NCBI GenBank assembly: GCA_039090855.1
Contig: CM077007.1
Coordinates: 15,301,515-15,365,514 of the forward strand
From: Macrothele yani
Taxonomy: Eukaryota; Arthropoda; Arachnida; Araneae; Macrothelidae
Reading direction: 5' to 3'
Length of the DNA: 64,000 nt
The notes below the pieces were generated by a model, which saw only the letters and a program-made list of their open reading frames with translations, was not told the DNA's origin and did not search any database. The position numbers were made by a program, and so were the translations under genes. This document shows positions 1 through 10,703 of this stretch, piece by piece (position 1 is the first letter of the stretch; every line of letters begins with the position of its first letter).

Positions 1-1250
1 TAAGTCGGGTTTGAATTCCCTTTTGAAATCTCAAGTTTTACATTTTGTCACCTGGATCAGCTTAAGCCTAGGTGTTGGCCTGAGCATTTTAATTTCAATT
101 TTTCTTTCCAGTGGTAACGTTGAAAAATGTAATTGCTTTAGCTTAGAAACACTGATTTTACTGAGTGCCATCTTAACTGTTTACACATGTTCTTACACAC
201 AACAATAAAACTAACCTATAGAAACTAATAAACAGATTAATAACTGATAAACAACTACACTAACCACTTGTTGCCGCAAACCAAGGGAGAATCCGAACGA
301 ATAACAAACTGCCAATCCATCTGCGTGAGCTCCCCCCCACTGAAGACTGTGCGAATTGATTGAAAGTTTATGAGCGGCAGCGGCGCTTATTCCTCACACA
401 CATGCCTCCTCTTCCCACTGGACAAACTGGTTTTCAAGTAGTTTCTTCTATCGCAAATGCGATCGACGTAAGGCCGGCCAATCTCTGCTGCTAACTTTCG
501 AATTTTATACCAATACAGTCGCGTCTTGCCAGGGTATTTAGAGGGGGGGGGGAGCTCATCCCGAAATTGGCGGCAAAACCTGGAATGTGCTTACTGTTTT
601 ATTTAATTTGTTATATTTTAATTTCTTTCTTTCATTTTCTCTTTTTCTGTTTTGGGGGTTCACGTGCTCATGTGCACCAATAGAGGAGCCGCCACTAAGT
701 AGTCGTGTGGGAACAAGTATAGATCTTAACAGTATAATTACTGACAAACATGACAAAATTTGTAGGCTAATACAGGACAGTGACTAAGTTTATGTAAAGT
801 AATAAATGCTGAATTAACGACCAATGAAAATAAACTCGCATTTTGAATGACTTTGTTTTAGTTTCTAGTATAATAATGGGGAATTTGTAGTCATTCTTTT
901 CAGAACTCCAGTTTTGTAACTAGGTGGTTTATCATTGAATAGAATTTTATCTATAGATAACTTACTCTTATAGATTAAAAATCTAATTTTGTCAGATGAA
1001 GTTGCTGCATGACTTTTCAGCCATTGTAGTTTCCAATCTGTGATCTTCCATTTTTACCTCAATGTAGTCCTACCCATTTTGATACCAAAAGTTATACAAA
1101 ACTGAAGCTCTTAATAAATGATATGATAGGGAGCCTTGCTAAAGTGTAGCTTAATTTTAACTTATTGAGGGAGGAACATTAGAATCAGAATTAGTTTTTT
1201 TTACACACTCAGTGTTCTAAAGTTGTAGTGCGTTCCAGGAATTTGTTCTG
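1..1250. other. Non-coding stretch, upstream intron or flank
   Basis: I see no gene here. The few open frames are short, lack family motifs and are compatible with chance. Positions 290-550 are richer in G and C than the surroundings and end in a G run near 543, which may be the edge of an old repeat, but no terminal repeats were found. Confidence 0.5.
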
Positions 1251-1579
1251 CACTTTGCAATATCTCATAGGGTTCACACCCAAAAGGAAGGTTTAGATGC
1301 AACTACCTATGTCCCATGGGTCTCTTGTGCTATGTGACAGAAACAAAGTTACATTAGACTGATCCTAGAAGCTCAGATGGGGCAGAGAGTAGATATATCA
1401 AAGAAGTAGGAGTGCGAGATGATTAGTGAGTCAACATAGGAGTGAGAGCCAGACTATGACATCACACAAGCACTAATATGTAGAGAGAACTAGGGCAAAG
1501 ACGAAGTTCCAGTACCTCAGGTCAGATGGGTCATTATGTGCATCAAATGCACACTAAGTATTCAGTGGTTCAGAGCAAC

Positions 1580-1660
1580 ACAGCCTTCCTGGGATCCATC
1601 CCACAACCATCTGGTCTGCAGGCAGTTGCTCTAACCACTAAGCCACTCACTATTCAAGTT
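1580..1660 (-). repeat. Possible tRNA-derived SINE head
   Basis: Read on the minus strand, 1631-1645 gives TGGCTTAGTGGTTAG, which fits a pol III A box. About 45 nt further on, around 1590-1603, lies a weaker B-box-like GGGATGGATCCC. The order and spacing suit a tRNA-like promoter. No intact cloverleaf is visible, so a degenerate SINE is more likely than a tRNA gene. Confidence 0.35.
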
Positions 1661-1719
1661 GCATGTATTAGGACTGATCGTATTCATGTAGGAAGATCTA
1701 TGATTTTAAACAATATGTA

Positions 1720-2678
1720 ACAGTTTGTGTGGTATATTTACAACATTATAGGCCCCAGTGGTAACCATATGTAGCAGTTTGTGTGGTAACTGTTTAGTGC
1801 CTTTGAAGACATCTACAGTTCACTACAAGGGTATTACATCTTCAAAATTAAACATTAATAATTTCCTGTAATGAATCCTGTGGATTGTATGGGTGTTTTT
1901 TGGGTTAGTGAAGTTTATTGCACTGGAATCATGAACATACTACTTAGAGAAAAAGTTAGTAAGCAGGGATTTATACATGTTTTCTGGGTACATCATCCAT
2001 CTTTTGACTTCATGGCTTTCACTCTTTGTATTCTCTAAATAATGATTTATTATGAATATTATTTTTGAATTAAACACTACATCAGCTCAACCAATTCTTC
2101 TAGATATTTTTAGAATTATAATTTTGTTTTTCTTTTTACTGCTCAGATGTCATGGGTTCATTGCTATTTTAATAAAAATGCCCATATTTCTGAGAAGGCA
2201 ATTATAAAAATTAAGATTTAAATGAATAAAATCAGTTCTCTCTTTGAAAAGATGTGGCAAAAGTATACTGTATAGTTTGCTGTAGGGATGTGAAATTTTT
2301 AAATTGAATTCCATTTTTTTGTTATAGAAATGAAATATCTTAATGATAATTTGAAACTGATGTAATTTCCAAATGTTACAATGTCTCTTGATGTGTGTGT
2401 GTGTGTGAAATATATAATAATTTGTCAGTCACATCTGTTTGTCTCTCTGTCTGTGAACATATTTCTGATTGGAACAGTAGTATTGGAAGAAGTTTTTGCA
2501 TTGAAAAACTGTATACATGGTCAAAAATTTTCTGATACTATGTTTTCCATTCTTTCTGATGCATAGTATTCCCTCTGGGTTGCATAAATCTACAACTACA
2601 TTTTTGTCATGATATTTCTATTTCAAGTAGGCAATAAAAAAATTCATGTTGGACCAATGGATGCAAAAACAACTAAGG
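1720..2678. other. AT-rich non-coding stretch
   Basis: No coding or repeat family is recognisable. A short GT run lies at about 2394-2407. This belongs to the intron upstream of the first VWC exon or to upstream flank. Confidence 0.5.
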
Positions 2679-3560
2679 TTTTTTTTTTTTTTCCAGCTTC
2701 TTCATTAGTATAGTTTACTCACTAAATGCTATAAATGTTTGTTATTATTATTATTAATTTGATTTTCTTTGCATAAGTTTGTTGACATAAGGTGCAAAAA
2801 TTTGTCTCAGGCATGGATATTTAAGAATTTCCAAATGATATGACAGGTTTGCAAAATAGCTGCCTTTTGAAATAGGTGAAACATTTCCTCTGACAATTCC
2901 AGTTCTTGTAAGATCTTTTAGATACTGATTGGTACCACAGCTCTTGATAAAATGGTATCTAGCACAATCAGTGTTATGTTCTGTTTCCAAATCCTCTGGA
3001 TTTTTATTTGAAGATTCTTGTGTTTAGAGATTTACTGATGTTCTGTGTAAGAGGAACATCCAGATCAGTTAACTATCTTTTAGTCTTTCTCAGTATTTTG
3101 TTCTCAATTACAATACTAGCTCAGTTATTGTCAATGTTATCTGTGATAATAGGCTTGTACCAGTAAATTATGTGTTCTGCTTGGTATTTGCAATAAGGTA
3201 GAGTATATTGTTGGATTACTACTTTCATAGTGTGGTCAGCTAATGCACTGTCTGTGTAGTGCAGGAGCTGGGCATTTTTGGTGCAATTTGAACCATGTTC
3301 CGCTGGGTATCCAGTGTATTGTTTTCTAGGTTTTTTTTTTTTGTAGATTCCCAAGGTGTGAGGATGTGAAAGCATAGATGCTTTCCTGTGAAGTCAGCCC
3401 TGGACACATTAGCCACCCAACTGGATTTACCAGGCTGTGATACCTCTCTTGCAGCTTACTGTGGTGGAGATGATAATGGATCAAAATTTTTCCACAGTGT
3501 CTTTGCAGTAATTGAGTAAATGTAGCCTTGGATTGTGCCATATTTAATGCCAAGATTTTA
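2679..3560 (-). pseudogene. Possible processed pseudogene of an unrecognised gene
   Basis: Minus-strand open frames at 3326-3553, 3121-3375 and 2754-2990 run one after another in shifting frames and have ordinary protein-like composition. Just past the last stop, on the minus strand, come about 60 nt of AT-rich sequence and then a run of A (T on the plus strand, about 2679-2692). An open frame followed by a short 3' tail and poly(A) looks like a retrocopy broken by frameshifts. I do not recognise the protein. It could also be a chance set of open frames beside a poly(T) tract. Confidence 0.3.
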
Positions 3561-3823
3561 GAGCAAGATCTTAGCCACCTAGTCTTAACTTTTCAGTTAT
3601 TATTATCACTGTTGTGCCATTACCTTTCTCCTTTAGGTAGGGTCCTTTTTGTTAGTGTATTCATGATAATTAGTAAGGTATTTCAGAACTGCTGAAAAAT
3701 TGTTCTGTGAATAAATTGTTTTGAAAAAACATCAATAGAAGAAAACTTATTGGAGATAATAAGAAATTAAATAATATTATGTGTAATAATGGAGAAATCA
3801 TATTCTATTTTTTTATTTCATAG

Positions 3824-4003
3824 GATGGCAGTGTTCATTGTGATTTGAAACCATGCGATCCTATATCATGCTCCAATCCAATAAAGTTGGATGGACAGTG
3901 CTGTCCTGAATGCCCTACATACTGCTTTTATAATGGGACTAAAAGGTTGAATGGTGCAATATTCCCTCAGACAGATGATCCTTGTAATGAATGTAGATGT
4001 TCG
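3824..4003 (+). CDS. VWC gene exon A
   Basis: The acceptor is a T-rich tract ending in ATAG before 3824. The donor is TCG then GTATGT at 4004. The 180 nt are 60 codons in phase 0 at both ends. The first half begins DGSVHC and continues through three more cysteine positions to CCPEC, completing a VWC domain whose front is upstream of the window. The second half begins CFYNGT and ends DPCNECRCS, opening the next domain. NGT is a possible N-glycosylation site. The reading frame extends a little into the intron, which is ordinary read-through rather than a gene end. Splice sites and cysteine spacing agree, so confidence is high. Confidence 0.9.
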
Positions 4004-5472
4004 GTATGTATTGCACTTAGTTTGTGGTGAAAGTTTTGTCAAATTTTAATTATGAGGTAAACAGAAAGCTTTATGAAAATATATGTTTTTAATAAAACTT
4101 TGGGTACCAAATGTATATGCTTCAAAGGGATTGATTTATTAAAATCTTGAATTGCTATTTAGAATCTGTGATCTTGACCTAAGAATCTTAGTGTCGTTAT
4201 ACCAACACTGTATGCATACATTAAAGGAAATTTCGTACTTTCAATATTCTAAGGCTGAATGGATGTTTAAATGATCATATGGAAATGATTGCTATATTCG
4301 GTGGAATAGAACATTGATGTCAGAATATAAAAATTAGCATATTTGTTATAGCGGTATGAAATGAGGCAGGTAATCAGAAAACAAAAGGCAATGTCTAATT
4401 GATAATGGAATCCTTGTTAAGTGTCACTAGAATGAGAAAAACTTCTAGTTAAAAACCTGTGTATATCATTGTTTGAACTTCAAGGACCTTCTGTTGCAAA
4501 GCTAGTAGTTTACTAAGAGCAAGAGTAAATGACTAGTAAGCACAAGAGCAAATGACTCAGGTTGTTTATAATCCGAACTGTTTATATAGCTAACTATATA
4601 CCTTGCTCTTTTGTTTCTAATTTTTTTTATTAGAGTGTGAGGAAGATACACTGTTTAGCCATGTATAATCCCTGGATTCATAAAACTTCACTGATTAACT
4701 AGTCAACAAAAAATTTGCTGGAAGCTGGTGGACAGGTACATGAAAGCTAAGAGCTGATAAAAAGTCTTTTTGAAACTGAATGAATAAATTGAAAATCATG
4801 AGGAATTTCTAAATTGTGTTTAGGCTAATAGCATACTCGAGCACAAATTGAGAAATGTAGGTTTAATTCCTGTTCCAGGATGATGAAATTTTCAAATTTC
4901 TGTGGTTATGTTACATAGAAAAAACAGCTTGATTTAAGTCGGTATTAATTGTTTGATGCATTTCAACTTGATATATAGCATTTCCTTTTGCTGATTTATA
5001 CATGAGTTATTTGGTTTTTCTGCCCCTTACACCTCACAAAGGACTATCTACCATAACCTGCTTGATTGTGCCCTCTGTCTCATCTGACATTTATGCAAAA
5101 ACACAGGCTTACTCATAAAATGATACATTTTGTATAAACTGATGTGTTAGATTTCACAGTTGTAAGTACCATATTTCTTATTATTATCAGTATCATATAA
5201 TACTTCCCACCCTAAAGTCTTCTCATCCAACACTGACCTCATGCTTGTTTGATTACTGATACAATTACTGAAAATAGTTCAATAGTTATAGTACTATCTG
5301 ATGTGTGTGTCATCACTGAGAATATAAATATACAGCTGTTTACTTAATATTTTCAGTTAGATGGATGTCAGACTTAGAAACTTTGTTTCATACTAAAAGT
5401 TTTAATAGGAAGTTTTACTTCTTACATGTCTAATTTTTGGTGAAACACCAAGCATTCCTTCCTTCTCAAGTA
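4004..5472. other. Start of intron 1, no feature seen
   Basis: AT-rich sequence with no family-level coding match and no repeat structure that I can support. Confidence 0.5.
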
Positions 5473-7406
5473 CCATATTTACCAGCGTATAAGTCAAGGT
5501 TATAAAATGGGAAAAGTATAAAAAAAAACGAGGTCAACTTATACAGCAAGAATAAAATACCACCCAAAAATTCTGTGCGAAAATTTTGGTACATCGATTT
5601 TTCATATTATTTACACTAATTTTTATATAACATTAATGCAAAACGTTCATATACAAATTACTAAAACAAATTAAAAATCCAGAAAATTCCTCATTGCCAT
5701 TGCTTTCAAAAAGTTTTTTCAACAGATCGCGTGACTCAGTATCGGATTCACCGATATCGTATGAGTCCACTCATTATCACTGTTCATGTCAGTGTCACTA
5801 TCTGATTGCAACAGATAATCATATTCCGTTTCATCCATATTGTTCAATATTCCACATTTTTTGAAGGACTTAATTACGGACTCTGTCTTTACTGCATCCG
5901 AAGCTTCAATAATGAAGCTGCACAATGTTTCCAATGGCACGGAATGGATACTCCCCTTTTCCGTGACGTTTTTTTCCCCATTAATTATCCTCTCAGTCCA
6001 CTTGTTTCTAAGAACATCTTTAAAAGGTTTATTCAAGCTAACATCTAGCAGTTGCAGAACAGGAGTTAAGCCACCCGGAATAACAACAATATCTGTGTTC
6101 ATACTTCTTAAACACCTCTTGGTTGCGTCTGTTGTATGTCACCGAAACATATCCCAAACCAAAAGACTACGTGAATTTTTTCACAAACAGGCTTTGCACG
6201 TTTGCACCAAATATTGTTAAGCCATAAAGTGATTCCATTTTCATCCATCCAACCATTTTCATGAACGTGCACGAAAATTCCTGAAGGAAACTTCACTTTC
6301 AGCATGGTTTTCCTTTTGAAGATCCCCATGGGCTTTAATTTTGTTCCATCGGCCATACAGGCTAAAACAATAGTGAACCTTCTTTTTTCGTTACCTGTCG
6401 TTTTTACCATGACTGTTTTCTCTTCTTGCACAGCTACAGTTCTGTTGCATGGGATATCAAAATTGAGGGGAGTTTCATCCATATTGCCAATGTTGCACAA
6501 AGCATAATTGTTTTTTTTTCCTTAGTTCAATACCGAATTTATAAAAATTCGTTATTTTTGCTTCCAGTTCATTGGGAAGTTTTTGTGAAATTTTAGTTTT
6601 AACACGCAAACTTAGGGATTTGCGTTGCATAAACCGGCAACACCAGCTGTTTGTTTGTTGCCTTAAAATCCTTGGCCTTTTCAGCATTTGATTGTGTCCA
6701 TTTCAAAGCTTGAATCCGTATGGAATTCCTGGTCACAATATATCCATTTTGCCTCTGTTGCATCACCTACTCAAATGTGGCGTCTTCCAGCTCTGTTAAG
6801 CGTGTTTTCCCCGTTCTTAATGCACTTTTTCTTTCGCATACTTTGCAAAATATGGTCAGCTGTTCTCCAATTGCAAACAAGTTTCTCAGAAACATCAGAT
6901 TTCCTCCCTGCTTCCGAATTATTTGATTCTTTATCAAACTGAACAACTCGCAGTTTAAAACCGGCATAATATTTTTTTCTCTTGTTAAACAGCGCCATTT
7001 CAATGTCAGCAGTTTACAGCGTGATTCACAATAGACTGAGCAGCATCGCAGGGGAATGCTCTTCTTGGCAGTGTTGAACGACCAGTTGACCTCATAATAC
7101 CATGAGAAACAGCAGCGGAGGGGACGGGAAAGTGGTGTGACCAGTTTTTTAGACGTGGCCAATTGCCTACCAGCTTCAAAACGTGTTTGGTGTGCCTGTA
7201 CACCTTTCTATGTGTTTCCCCCTCTCTTTTCCAAGGAGGATTTTGTTCGCAGAAGTGCGCACATGATTTTAATGATGGGATATGTTTGGCGAAATGAGGA
7301 ATGAGGGTGGTCGACTTATACTACAAATATAGCTAAAATTCAACATTTTTGCTCTAAAAGTCCACATCGACTTACACACCAGTTGAATTATACACCGGTA
7401 AATATG
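5473..7406 (-). mobile_element. pogo-like DNA transposon (POGK-type), degenerate
   Basis: Imperfect terminal inverted repeats of about 25 bp lie at 5473-5499 and about 7380-7406. TA dinucleotides at 5471-5472 and 7407-7408 fit the TA target duplication of Tc1/mariner/pogo elements. The left end begins CCATATTTACCAGCGTATAA. The 1.93-kb interior codes on the minus strand for a broken transposase. It appears to be an old insertion, because the coding frame is interrupted several times. Confidence 0.85.
5719..7162 (-). pseudogene. POGK/Jerky-like pogo transposase remnant
   Basis: Around 6771-6998 the translation resembles the helix-turn-helix of pogo/POGK proteins (KYYAGFKLRVVQF, then VSEKLVCNWR). 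Around 6475-6687 lies linker sequence. From 6500 down to 6108 comes the first catalytic region with NMDETPLNFDIP and later GWMDENGITLW. From 6102 to 5719 follows the segment around QLLDVSLNKPFKD, where the last catalytic aspartate is expected, and an acidic tail. The pieces are in at least three frames, so no full enzyme can be made. In intact relatives this protein cuts and pastes the element at TA sites. Confidence 0.8.
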
Positions 7407-7708
7407 TAGATATTGCCATTCCAAAGGTGAAAACCAACCCTTCTTGTCATTGCACATTGTATTCATCATCTTTTTCGTATCTCTAGTCCCTCCTGCATTC
7501 TCCTTTGAAAAAAAGTGTTGTTGATTTATTAGAATTTCTATGAAGTTAAGATTTATTTCATGACTGCCTTTTTAACACACATATCCAAACATGTCTTTAT
7601 TTCCAGCATTTGTTATTACTATATTATGTTTTGCCAGTCTTATCTTAAGCTGCCTATCAGTCTCACTCACATAGCTCAGACTTTATTACTTTTTTTGTTG
7701 TAGATTAC

Positions 7709-7941
7709 TTCAATCCATCAAAAACATTAATAACTGAGCAGATGGCAGAATGCTTTCAATCCATCAAAAACATTAATAACTGAGTGACAATGATAGAATG
7801 CTTTCAATCCATCAAAAACATTAATAACTGAGCAGATGGCAGAATGCCTTCAATCCATCAAAAACATTAATAACTGAGCAGATGGTAGAATGCTTTCAAT
7901 CCATCAAAAACATTAATAACAGAAGATCGCAGAATGCTTTG
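7709..7941. repeat. Minisatellite, five 46-48 bp units
   Basis: The phrase CAATCCATCAAAAACATTAA starts at 7711, 7757, 7805, 7851 and 7897, giving periods of 46, 48, 46 and 46. Units differ by small substitutions and one 2-bp insertion. There are no unique spacers between conserved repeats, so this is a tandem repeat and not a CRISPR array. Confidence 0.95.
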
Positions 7942-8363
7942 ATATAATCATGAAAGGATTAGTTGATTTACAGGCTCAGAACTACAGTATAAGCAGCAAC
8001 TAAGTGGATGCTCCAGGGCTTAGGCACCCACTGAAATTCATTAATGGTTGTGGCACACTTAAGTAACTGGTAAAAAATATAGCTTAAAAATGTGAATATT
8101 CACAGCAGCGATGATAGTATCCCACTCTATTTTCTGTCTGAATTTGTCAAGTTCATAAAGCTTGTTCTTGCTATTGTTGTATTAATATGTTCTGCAGAAC
8201 ATTCAAGCTCTTCAATGTCAGTGTTTTTGAGGGTCAGCTATAATTCAAAAATATTTCTGTAGAAATATTTTTATGAGATTTTTAGAATATTTTTCATGGA
8301 ATGTAACCATGTAGGTGAAACAACGCATACATTTGATGATTTGCCTTTTTTTGGGTGCAGATT
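7942..8363. other. Intronic, no feature seen
   Basis: No repeat ends or coding match are recognisable. Confidence 0.5.
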
Positions 8364-9627
8364 TATACTTCGATTCACCCTAAGAAGACACTTGAAGCGA
8401 AAAGTACATGAAACCTACCTCCGCAACTAAAAGTAGTTCCCAACATTTTCCGTAAAATTAAACGCATTTATTGCCCGAATCATACTTTATATTGCCCTAG
8501 CTGTTTACTTATAAGTACATACAGTTATTTTAGACATAAATGTATTAAAAATGATCTGTTTTCTAAAATGAAGTTTTAAAATTAGAACAACCCATGCATG
8601 CGTAGATATGCAGTGTTTGGTAGACAACCCTCCTCCCTCCCCCTTCCTCCACCACCACTAATCCTTCCTGGGCTGCTGGGCCGGAGAAAGAATGCCTTGA
8701 AGGGGCTGCTGCAATGGGGTGATGTCAATCGCTCCTTACCCATCAAGCTGGTGTTATGTGGAGGCGGCTGTGTTTCGAAGAAATGTTTGAGTGCAGTGGG
8801 GGAGGGGGGGAGGTTTGGAGACAGGAGCGACTTTTGTGCCAAAACAGTTTGTCCAAGCAGGGGTTGTGCATGTCATTTCAGTAACTCACTCATTCTTTTT
8901 CCGACTTTTACATCATTCACATCGCTGTTCTCATTTACTGGCATATTCTTTGATTTTTCGATTGGAAGGAAACAGTAGCTTGTATTTTATAATATTTTAA
9001 AATCTACAAGTGAAATGCAGTTCATTGTTTCACTGCGCCTTTCAGTCATTTCTGTAATTATTGTCTTATCCTTTTATTTTCTGATCAAAACGATAGCGAT
9101 GGCGTCAACGAGCGCAGCATTTTCATATGTCTGCAAATTACTGAGTGGCATATGAATGGAATGAAGGTATCCATCCGCTCTTCCCATAATTTCCCCACTT
9201 TGATTCCTTCTAATTAAAAAAAAATAGCAACCATACGAGCGGCATCGAAAGAATCGCCGATAAAAGTTTGAAAGATGGGAAAAAAAATTAACTCTGGAAG
9301 TTTTCAACATATGCGGGTGAAGTTTAAAAGGTAGGCTCAGACTGTTGCTAAACATCATACGATAAAATATCAACGAATTTGAAGCATTATTGAGAAAAAA
9401 AATCTGCCCCCTTAAAACGCCCTCATCAGCAACAATTTCAAACCGGAGAGAGTGTGAGTGATGGTGCCAATGAGTTGATGGGGGAAGTGATTGACAGGTG
9501 CAAACAGCAGGACACAGTGGGGAGTGACGCGCATGAACATAACTTTTGGCCGTCCCTGGAGGCTCAGTGAGTGTGTAGGCTCTTGTACCTTTCCTTTCAG
9601 TGTCTTCTTAGGGTGAATCGAAGTATA
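8364..9627. mobile_element. Unclassified non-autonomous element with 28-bp perfect inverted ends
   Basis: The 28 nt at 8364-8391 are the exact reverse complement of 9600-9627. The ends read inward as TATACTTCGATTCACCCTAA. The outermost TA on both sides could be a TA target duplication. The 1.2-kb interior contains a pyrimidine-rich stretch near 8630-8690 and weak open frames (8598-8978 plus, 9074-9373 minus) that match no transposase I know. It behaves like a non-autonomous cut-and-paste element of undetermined superfamily. Confidence 0.75.
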
Positions 9628-9997
9628 GTTAATAATTGTCTGGATTTTTGAAAATTATTTGCATAGTAAAAGAAAACTTTATTTTATTGTTGCTTTCCAC
9701 TAATCCTGTTTTTACTTAATAAACCCATTTTTTTCTTTTAGTACTTTCATAACATTATTTATAACTGTATAAGTGTTTGTTTTGAATAAAGCTGATATTT
9801 AAATCCCTTTAGATCCTGAACTTAGGAAGATGTGCAAGGTTTTGTGTTAAAGTTTATACATATGAACTTTAAGCATATTTAATCTTTACCTTGCTGCCTC
9901 CATCTAATAAAATAACTTCCTTGTTCAGACTTCATTGAGAGCCCAGTCACTCATTGGATTTCCAAAAAGTTGGTGCATGGGCTTAGGACTTAAGATA
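9628..9997. other. Intronic, no feature seen
   Basis: AT-rich sequence without recognisable structure, lying between two mobile elements. Confidence 0.5.
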
Positions 9998-10169
9998 ATG
10001 AACAGTTCAAACAAACAAGAAACACAGCCGTCTTACACACGATTAAAAACTTTACTATTAAGTATAAAATAACTTTACTACTAAGTATAAAATACACTTA
10101 ACTCCATTAGATCTTTCGGGTACACATTATACCCTTCCTCAGATGAAAATTATTTTCATCTGAGGAAGG

Positions 10170-10640
10170 ATATAATGGCAAACAGAAGGAGCGCAAATAG
10201 GGTCCCCATTATTTGGCGTATTGGCAGAAATTCTTCTTCAAACTCTTGAAGCAGACTTAATACTGTTTGCCTCCGTCCAGCCAATTTTGTACATCCGCTA
10301 TGTGGATGATGCCCTAGTTTTTGGGCATCTACACCTAATTCTCTTCAAGACTTTGCTGAATATTTGTCATCCAAATATACAACCATAACATTTACGTTGG
10401 AGCATGAGAGAGACCATACTTTGCCCTACCTGCATGTTTTAATCAAGAGGGATCCTATAACTAATTCAGTCTCATATTCTGTATATAGAAACCCAGACAC
10501 ATCTAATATTTTAATACGATATGACTCCAGTCATCAACGAAGTCAGAAGCTCTCTGCATTATATTATCTCATTAGGAGAGCGATTTCATGCTCCTCGGAT
10601 CCAGAAAGCATAATGAAGGAAGTTTTTTTTCATTAAAAAT
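10170..10640 (+). pseudogene. PLE-1 reverse transcriptase fragment
   Basis: Translation from about 10185 gives GAQIGSPLFGVLAEILL, followed by YIRYVDDALVF at about 10290-10322. YVDD is the catalytic aspartate motif of reverse transcriptase. A one-base frameshift right after this motif moves the sequence into the frame at 10364-10636, which continues with the C-terminal part of the RT (HERDHTLPYLHVLI, then the SVYRNPDTSN region). The N-terminal two thirds of the RT are missing, so the copy is 5'-truncated and dead. The downstream part resumes after the inserted Tigger. Confidence 0.8.
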
Positions 10641-10703
10641 TTGGCCTCACAGCATGGATATCCATGGTACGTCGTGGGTAAGTTACAGCAATGAATCCAA
10701 TTA

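Noticed and set aside
11..208. Short hydrophobic open frame at the window start
   Set aside because: No start context, no family match, and AT-rich sequence gives such frames by chance.
7709..7941. Regular repeats that could suggest a CRISPR array
   Set aside because: Units are contiguous with no unique spacers, in a eukaryotic intron; this is a minisatellite.
8598..8978. 126-codon open frame within the inverted-repeat element
   Set aside because: Composed largely of a pyrimidine-rich low-complexity stretch; no transposase motif.
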